Below, one piece after another: positions 58,876-64,000 of a stretch of DNA of 64,000 nt (positions are counted from its first letter, which is position 1; each line of letters begins with the position of its first letter). The position numbers and the translations under genes were made by a program. Origin of the DNA: Azophilus sp965214305. GTDB taxonomy: Bacteria; Pseudomonadota; Gammaproteobacteria; Pseudomonadales; Azotimanducaceae. The stretch lies in contig OZ243949.1 in the NCBI GenBank assembly GCA_965214305.1, positions 1,798,001 through 1,862,000 on the forward strand, in the 5' to 3' direction. Below the pieces are notes generated by a model. That model worked only from the letters and a program-made list of their open reading frames with translations, did not search any database and was not told where the DNA came from.

Positions 58876-61040
58876 GCCTTCACCCCCCCACTCTCCTCGT
58901 CATCCAAAGATTGCAACCTGAACCACGCTCCCTCCTTGCACTCAAGCGCTGTGAGGCCTAACCCGTTCCTTATCGCCGCCTCGCCAGCAATCGCCAATCC
59001 AAGCCCTGTGCCCTCTGGCTTCGTCGAAAAATGCGGGTCGAAGATTATCTCGCTGTCAATGTGATCCGGGTCTACGCCTGGGCCATTGTCCCGGTAGTCC
59101 ACATGCAAAAGCCGCCCCCTCTCGCTTTCCATTCTTATGTCGATGCTCTTATCCGTGTTGTCCACTGTACTCAACCAATAAAGGCTATTGTCAATAAGGT
59201 TCGTGAAGATCGCTTGGATATCCTGTCGCCAGCAGAGCAACGACAGGTTCTCGTCACCATGGAACTCGCACCTGACTCTCGTATCTTCCATCTGCCCGCT
59301 GAACGTCTGTTTCGCCCGATGGATGATCGCCGACAATCTCTCGTTCCGCTTTTTCGAACGCCGTTGCGCCGCCAACGGGTCTAGCCTCCCGAACAGGGCT
59401 ACGAAGTCGGACGCGTTGTCCGCGATCCCTTCCGCCAGCCCTACGATTTTCGGGATGAGTGCGGGGTCACCCGCTTCCTCAAATTCGCCAGCACGGGTCC
59501 GCAAAATGGGAAACTGATTACGAAAATAGCTGAGCGGCCGTCTTCCTTCATGGAGCACGACATTCATGATCCTACCGAGCGTCGCTTGGCCTTGATACAC
59601 CGCAATCGCATCACGCAGCCGCCCAATCGACTCGCTGCGCCTCTTCTCTTCGCTCTCGATTAGCGCCATCACTTCCAACGCCGTCGCCCTCTTGACCCTA
59701 GCGCCGCTAAGCTTGGCCTGAACGTCGCGCTTAAGAGTGTCGAACGAATAGAGGCGTTCCAACTCACGCTCGACCTTAACCGTCTGTCGGCTTAAACCTG
59801 CCCGCTGGCGATATAGGTAGCGCTTTTCCTCCAGTTTCGAGATCACCTCCTTGGTGATTTCCCTGAGCCTCGAGAAGGGGTGGTTCTCAATCAGGCCGTC
59901 CCTCGCACTCTTCTCGATCAGTTGCGACTGTTCTTCCGATTGGATCTGTACGTAGCCAATGACTTGATTGTTGCCAATCCGCCTAGCCGGTGCCTGGATA
60001 CGCTGCTCGTTGAGCTTCAGCCAATCGAACTCTGGGTCACCCAGCGGGCGGAGCCTGAACCCGTTGCGGTACACACCGATGCCGTTGTAGTCGTTCAGCA
60101 GCCGCCTAGCCTGCAGCTTCCCGAGGTAGTTTCCAGATTCGTCCTTCAGCCCACGACGGATTAGCTGATCAAGGGATACCGAGTCTCTGTCGTATACGCG
60201 AATGTCTATTTCCAGTTCGCCACATTCCGACGGACCATCTAGACCGAGGGGAATCTCCTCCGCAGTCCGGTTGCGCGATTTTTGCTGCGAGTATGTGAGG
60301 TTCCCACGCCCATCGGCGCCGATTTTGCCCGCTATTCGGTAGTCGAAGTGCTCAACTAGAGGATACGGTTCGATGCTCGTGTCCATGTCTTGCACATCCG
60401 GAATATCCGAGATCCGAAGAACAACGTCAAACGCCTGCTCAGTCGCCATCGTGGGGAAGGGCGGCATCAACTTGCGCAACTCGAACTGAAGTTTCTCAAA
60501 TTGGGATTCCCGCCAAGCGGTCAACCGCTCCTCTTCAACAGCCATCGCCAAGGTCGTTCCTTTAGGTTCCTCGCACACCCCAGTCTCGATGAGGATCTCG
60601 ACATCGCCCAAGAACTCCGCGTCTTCAAAGTCCTTCCACTGTAGATAGAGTGTCGTCTTCTCCCCACCCTCAGTCACCGTCTCCAAGAGCAAGTCCGTTC
60701 CTAGGATTGAGGTCGCATACCGCCCAATACCCTTCCGCCCCTGCATCGTTCTCCCGCCCGGGCTCTTGCCCCCCCGGTCCTCCTTGTCGGAGGTCGAAGG
60801 CACCATCCATTTGTTGATCACGGTGTCGCGCGTCATCCCGTGGCCGTGATCAGCCACGGTGATCCGATACTTCCCTCCCTCAGTGCGCTCGAATACAATG
60901 CTCGTGTCCGGCGAATCTGCGTCGTACGCGTTCTTCACCAACTCGATCACGGCGGCGTGAGGGTCCTGAACGAGATCCCGTCCGATCGTCAGGATATGCC
61001 GGCCCGCTGGCCTAATCGTGTAGCTGTCCGACTCAGCCAT
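58872..61040 (-). CDS. Protein with two GHKL ATPase domains: MORC/Hsp90-like plus histidine kinase
   Basis: 722 residues, overlapping the methyltransferase by 8 bases. N-terminal GHKL domain: AAVIELVKNAYDADSPDTSI, DHGHGMT and GRKGIGRYATSI. Middle: mixed region and coiled coil (SRQTVKVERELERLYSFDTL). C-terminal: a dimerisation helix with a likely phospho-His (NVVLHEGRRPLSYF, about residue 495), then a histidine-kinase ATPase with NLIDNSLYW, DNGPGVDPD, FDPHFSTK and GTGLGLAIAGEA. So it looks able both to clamp via the first ATPase and to phosphorylate the receiver protein encoded next. Confidence 0.9.
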   Translation of the reverse strand: MAESDSYTIRPAGRHILTIGRDLVQDPHAAVIELVKNAYDADSPDTSIVFERTEGGKYRITVADHGHGMTRDTVINKWMVPSTSDKEDRGGKSPGGRTMQGRKGIGRYATSILGTDLLLETVTEGGEKTTLYLQWKDFEDAEFLGDVEILIETGVCEEPKGTTLAMAVEEERLTAWRESQFEKLQFELRKLMPPFPTMATEQAFDVVLRISDIPDVQDMDTSIEPYPLVEHFDYRIAGKIGADGRGNLTYSQQKSRNRTAEEIPLGLDGPSECGELEIDIRVYDRDSVSLDQLIRRGLKDESGNYLGKLQARRLLNDYNGIGVYRNGFRLRPLGDPEFDWLKLNEQRIQAPARRIGNNQVIGYVQIQSEEQSQLIEKSARDGLIENHPFSRLREITKEVISKLEEKRYLYRQRAGLSRQTVKVERELERLYSFDTLKRDVQAKLSGARVKRATALEVMALIESEEKRRSESIGRLRDAIAVYQGQATLGRIMNVVLHEGRRPLSYFRNQFPILRTRAGEFEEAGDPALIPKIVGLAEGIADNASDFVALFGRLDPLAAQRRSKKRNERLSAIIHRAKQTFSGQMEDTRVRCEFHGDENLSLLCWRQDIQAIFTNLIDNSLYWLSTVDNTDKSIDIRMESERGRLLHVDYRDNGPGVDPDHIDSEIIFDPHFSTKPEGTGLGLAIAGEAAIRNGLGLTALECKEGAWFRLQSLDDEESGGVKA

Positions 61041-62295
61041 CCCACCGCTCCCTCAACTTCGCGGCAATCCCCCGTGAAAGGAGCACGGGCACGGCGTTGC
61101 CGATCTGTCGGAAGGCGTGAGTCCTGGACGGCCGTCCGTTCACACCCTCAAAGTAATAGTCGTCCGGGAAAGTCTGTAGTCGAGCCGCCTCCCGCGGTGT
61201 AATCGATCGGTTCTGCTCGATATCAGGGTGTATGTAGTAGTGCCCGTCTTTGCAGATATGAGCTACGACCGTATGCGCGAACGGTAGGTTCCCAGCCACG
61301 ACCTTGAATCTGTCCGTAAATGACACGCTGTTTCGGTGTGTCTTCAAGCGGGAAGGCAATGTGCTGTATTTCAGCCGTTGCCGACCCTCGTTCCATCTTT
61401 CTACCGTGATCCGGTAAATCTCCAAATCCTGCTCGGTGTGCGGTCTGGCCTGGTGCCAAGTCACGGGCAACGTGCTCCTCACCCCTGCCCGCACCTGCCA
61501 GGCACTCCGCTTCCGCAATAGGCGGCAGGGTCCAGTCTCTCCTTCTCCTGCGGTCAATGGTGGCAGATCCTTGAACACCTCGTTCACGGTTACATTGGGC
61601 TGCCAGTTTTCAGGCTCTGGGTACTCCCCTTGTTCCCCTCGGCGATGCCCAACGAGAATCACTCGCTTGCGGTTCTGCAACACGCCGTAGTCCTTTGCGC
61701 AGAGCACCGACAGCTTAGTTTCATAGCCAAGTTGACTGAACCGTCGCGTCATTTCCTCCAAGTATCCGTTGCCGCTCCTGTCCTTGGCCGAAAGCAGGCC
61801 CATCACGTTCTCGAACACGAAATACTTGGGCTGGTATCGCGCAAGGAAATGTGCGTAGCACCTGTACAGGTAGTTTCGCTTGTCTTCCACCATCCCATCT
61901 GGATCCCGTGAACGTCCCACGACAGAGTAGGCTTGACAGGGTGGTCCACCGACTAGGACATCCAGTTCCCGGCCCCTCAGCAACTCGTCTACCCTGCGGT
62001 AAATGCGGCACATGCTCCGGGGACTGACTTCATCGTTCACCACTGACGCGGTGACGACCGGGGGGACAACGGCATATAGCTCTTCCCTCGTCATGCGGCC
62101 ATTCAAATAGTCGGCGTAAATATCTAGACGACCGCGTTTCGAGAGCCAGTGAAACGCCATGCGCGTACGCAACGTGTTGCATGCCGCCACATCAGCTTCC
62201 ACATGGCCCACCGGCTTGAATCCTTCTTGGACAAATCCCTCGGACAGCCCGCCACCGCCAGCAAAAACATCCAGAAAAGTCAATGCGTTAGACAC
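61033..62295 (-). CDS. DNA (cytosine-5-)-methyltransferase
   Basis: 420 residues. Motifs: I FLDVFAGGGGLSEGFVQEG, IV GGPPCQAYSVVGRS, VI FENVMGLL, VIII QNRKRVILVG, a long target-recognition region, and X FRQIGNAVPVLLSRGIA. First gene of a leftward three-gene operon with the double-GHKL kinase and receiver protein, all overlapping. Distant from the enzyme at 51834 in the recognition region, so the targets probably differ. Confidence 0.95.
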   Translation of the reverse strand: MSNALTFLDVFAGGGGLSEGFVQEGFKPVGHVEADVAACNTLRTRMAFHWLSKRGRLDIYADYLNGRMTREELYAVVPPVVTASVVNDEVSPRSMCRIYRRVDELLRGRELDVLVGGPPCQAYSVVGRSRDPDGMVEDKRNYLYRCYAHFLARYQPKYFVFENVMGLLSAKDRSGNGYLEEMTRRFSQLGYETKLSVLCAKDYGVLQNRKRVILVGHRRGEQGEYPEPENWQPNVTVNEVFKDLPPLTAGEGETGPCRLLRKRSAWQVRAGVRSTLPVTWHQARPHTEQDLEIYRITVERWNEGRQRLKYSTLPSRLKTHRNSVSFTDRFKVVAGNLPFAHTVVAHICKDGHYYIHPDIEQNRSITPREAARLQTFPDDYYFEGVNGRPSRTHAFRQIGNAVPVLLSRGIAAKLRERWDG

Positions 62296-62349
62296 GAACC
62301 ACCCCGTCCCGGAAATTCTGGTAACACAGCCCGCATTGCGTCGCGGACA

Positions 62350-62584
62350 TCACAAACGAGATTCCACGACTTGGGCCGATGCGCCCGCGCCCTTCACTCG
62401 CCGGTATTCCTCCACCTCTTTGCGCAGCGCCGCTAGCTGCGCCTCGATAGCTTCCCGTTCCGCTGCAAATAGTCGCGGGTGTACGTCAGCACGCCCCCCC
62501 CTTTGCCTCAATGGCTTCCAAGGCGTCAACGAAGCGCCTCACCTTGTTTTCTGTGATCCGGCACTGTTTTTCATTCATGATCAT
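62350..62584 (-). pseudogene. Small helical protein interrupted at a G8 tract
   Basis: ATG at 62584 with AGGAGAG 6 bases upstream (MIMNEKQCRITENKVRRFVD then ALEAIEAKGG). A run of eight G (62501-62494) then puts the frame into an early TGA. Shifting by one gives RADVHPRLFAAEREAIEAQL then AALRKEVEEYRRVK, ending at TGA 62352-62350: a coiled-coil-like tail that clearly continues the same protein. Joined length ~78 residues. Homopolymer slippage, real or a sequencing error, explains it. Family unknown. Gap 62585-62837 is empty to my reading. Confidence 0.6.
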
Positions 62585-62837
62585 GGCAAGCTCTCCTATT
62601 CCGAAAGCATAACACCCTTATCAATGCCGTCGCGGTCTGTCCGAACGAAATGGCGGAGACGTACTCCCGGCTGAGCCAGCATCACGAGAACTAACCCGCC
62701 TTGGAATTTGTTCGATATTTCATTGCTCCCGCATTACCGTTGCATTCATTGCCAAGGCAAACGGAAGACTGGTGGCCCGAACGACTGCGCCCCGCTCGGA
62801 GCCGGGCTGGCAGCGCACTATGCAGCGCTTTTTGAAA

Positions 62838-63272
62838 TCAAAGTCCCTTGGCCCCTGGTTCCGCCAAGAAAACACAACCCGGACACTGCGCCGCCGCCAA
62901 GTTGACCTCGGCGGCCACCCGGTCCGCCTCGCTCTGGTACCGTGGCGTGCCGAAGCGTTCCACGCGATCATCCCCCGCCCACCCTCCGGATTGCGGCTCC
63001 GGGCGTATGGCTCGATCCTTCCAGCCGTCGTCGTCGCTCCAGCGGTGGGGAAGCGTGATGATCTCGCCCGGCTGCCGGATCGCCGCAAAGGCCTCCAAGG
63101 CCTCGATCATGATCTGCCGCTGCAAGGCCGGGTCGTTCGGCTTGCCAGCGGTGCGCCCCAAGGGGAAACCCTGGTAGATGGCACGTGGGTGCGCGCGTGA
63201 GTGCGCGTGAGTGCGCGGGGTTGCAACTCCGGGCGTTACAGGGAACGATGACCCAATGCGGATCAGGCACAA
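62838..63272 (-). CDS. Hypothetical protein
   Basis: 144 residues from ATG 63272, but the first ~30 look untranslated and the likely core is YQGFPLGRTAGKPNDPALQR onward, with IMIEALEAFAAIRQPGEIIT and ITLPHRWSDDDGWKDRAIRP. I do not recognise a family with confidence. Its 5' end overlaps the start of the divergent higB by a few bases. Confidence 0.5.
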   Translation of the reverse strand: MCLIRIGSSFPVTPGVATPRTHAHSRAHPRAIYQGFPLGRTAGKPNDPALQRQIMIEALEAFAAIRQPGEIITLPHRWSDDDGWKDRAIRPEPQSGGWAGDDRVERFGTPRYQSEADRVAAEVNLAAAQCPGCVFLAEPGAKGL

Positions 63273-63531
63273 GGGTCTTCGCGCCTTGGCCGAGCAGGAT
63301 TAGCGGCGACAGCTACCGGCCGATCTCGTGCCAAAGTTGAGGCGGACCCTGACCCTGCTGGACGAAGCGCAGCATCCCGGCGACGTCACCACCCATCCGG
63401 GGTACCGCCCGCATCCGCTGAGGGGCGACATGGCGGGCATGTGGAGCGTGCGCGTGTCGGGCAACTGGCGCGTCGTCCTCCGGTTCGAGGACAACGAAGC
63501 CGTTGAAGTGGATCTGGTGGACTATCACTGA
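63256..63531 (+). pseudogene. higB: HigB-type toxin with in-frame amber codon
   Basis: From ATG 63256 the frame reads MRIRHKGLRALAEQD, then TAG at 63301-63303, then RRQLPADLVPKLRRTLTLLD and on to GNWRVVLRFEDNEAVEVDLV. Both sides match one RelE-fold HigB protein of ~91 residues; the TAG stands early in it. A GTG at 63328 could restart a 67-residue product lacking the first strands. RelE-like HigB toxins cleave mRNA on the ribosome. The antitoxin gene follows after 19 bases. Confidence 0.8.
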
Positions 63532-63550
63532 AGGAGGAGGACGGGCGATC

Positions 63551-63808
63551 ATGACGATGCTGAATCCCTGCCATCCGGGCGAGATACTGCGGGACAATCT
63601 GGAGGCGGCCGAACTGTCGATGACTAAGGCGGCGTCGCGGCTGGGCTGCACCCGGCAGGCGCTGTCGCGGTTGCTGAACGGCAAGGCCAGCGTTTCGCCA
63701 GCCATTGCACTGGCGCTGGAACGCATTGGCTGGAGCAACGCCAGTTTCTGGATGCGGCTGCAGACCGCCTACGAACTGGCCCAAGAAAGGCGCAGACAAG
63801 CAGCTTGA
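63551..63808 (+). CDS. higA: HigA-type antitoxin, XRE family
   Basis: 85 residues from the ATG at 63551 with GGAGGAGG upstream; an in-frame start at 63503 would run inside higB. MLNPCHPGEILRDNLEAAEL is the typical HigA opening, followed by an HTH (LSMTKAASRLGCTRQALSRL) and the WSNASFWMRLQTAYEL helix. It neutralises HigB and represses the operon. Intact although higB is broken. Confidence 0.93.
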   Translation: MTMLNPCHPGEILRDNLEAAELSMTKAASRLGCTRQALSRLLNGKASVSPAIALALERIGWSNASFWMRLQTAYELAQERRRQAA

Positions 63809-63904
63809 ATGTTTTTTCGGAAAATGGGCTTTTTATAATCGATTTTGGGCTAAAGTAAGCGAAATAGGGCGTCACGCCGCATTTTCAACAGGTTTTGTTG
63901 CGAC

Positions 63905-64000
63905 ATGCTCCTAGGTCAAGCTTGGCTGCACCGGGAACTTGGCTTGCGTGTGCCCGAGCCCAAGGTCCAGAGCCGCTTGGGCGGCGTTCGGGCAACCGAG
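63905..64000 (+). CDS. Possible start of an unknown gene, cut by the window edge
   Basis: An open frame from ATG 63905 reads MLLGQAWLHRELGLRVPEPK then VQSRLGGVRATE and leaves the window. It looks protein-like (LGLRVPEPKVQSRLGG), but the start overlaps GCTCCTAG at 63907-63914, an end sequence of the CTAG repeat, so the true start may lie elsewhere or the gene may be cut by that repeat. Upstream 63809-63904 is AT-rich and empty. Confidence 0.3.
   Translation, partial: MLLGQAWLHRELGLRVPEPKVQSRLGGVRATE

Noticed and set aside
56177..63531. Stop-codon reassignment (TAA in hsdM and TAG in higB read as amino acids)
   Set aside because: All core genes use TAA, TAG and TGA as normal stops and carry none inside; only accessory genes are affected, so mutation is simpler. 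The TGA at 23692 is treated apart because of its SECIS-like hairpin.

Overview
The window is a high-GC chromosome segment from a gammaproteobacterium. Blocks of housekeeping genes keep gammaproteobacterial order: polA / DUF2782 / thrB, SPOR protein / hslV / hslU / DUF971, xseB / ispA, a penicillin-binding protein 1A gene divergent from pilMNO(P)Q / aroK / aroB, and gltB / gltD. I cannot name a genus. Accessory DNA with many broken genes sits among these blocks.

Layout. 1-7.9 kb: C-terminal part of a di-haem cytochrome c peroxidase, polA, threonine synthesis (thrB), a SPOR-domain cell-envelope protein and the HslVU protease. 7.8-10.2 kb: a C5 DNA methyltransferase and a divergent unknown gene, next to the 3' end of tmRNA (ssrA, minus strand, tag peptide ANDENYALAA). 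10.2-22.5 kb: Sel1-repeat protein, a small winged-helix-like protein, xseB, ispA, a PQQ dehydrogenase lipoprotein with fused cytochrome c, a TonB-dependent receptor, DNA polymerase II and aroA. 22.6-30.8 kb: a mix of single genes, including a peroxiredoxin-like gene whose in-frame TGA at the expected Cys codon is followed by a SECIS-like hairpin (probable selenoprotein), ogt, mdh, Nudix and a vapBC remnant. 30.9-35.1 kb: a restriction-modification pair, a broken GST gene and a tatD fragment lying between two inverted remnants of one IS. 35.2-51.6 kb: gltBD, PBP1A, type IV pilus assembly genes, aroKB and ybjQ. 51.8-63.8 kb: a defence island with two C5 methyltransferase plus GHKL-ATPase modules facing each other, an AlbA_2/Schlafen-like gene, a nonsense-interrupted hsdM, and higBA with an amber codon in higB.

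Four kinds of unexplained repeat are present: (1) a ~167-bp MITE-like element with CTAG-ended inverted repeats (two full copies, several partial); (2) an 82-bp element with GTGGCTC ends (two copies); (3) repeats inside coding sequences and in frame: a palindromic 45-bp unit tandem in pilO and pilQ, and a 103-bp block shared by polB and the pilO-pilP linker; (4) two long hairpins between pilQ and aroK whose arm sequences differ but remain complementary. PilO and PilP are fused into one protein, and PilQ has the tandem repeat where AMIN domains normally lie.

How the genes work together: HslVU with its SPOR and DUF971 neighbours, GltBD (nitrogen assimilation), aroA/aroK/aroB (shikimate pathway) and PBP1A with the pilus operon are ordinary core functions and are all intact. 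Damage (frameshifts, nonsense codons, deletions) is concentrated in the restriction, toxin-antitoxin and other accessory genes, which suggests repeated gain and decay of defence DNA. The best candidate for a little-described system is the leftward, overlapping operon C5 methyltransferase / double-GHKL kinase / receiver-domain protein (62295 to 57844).
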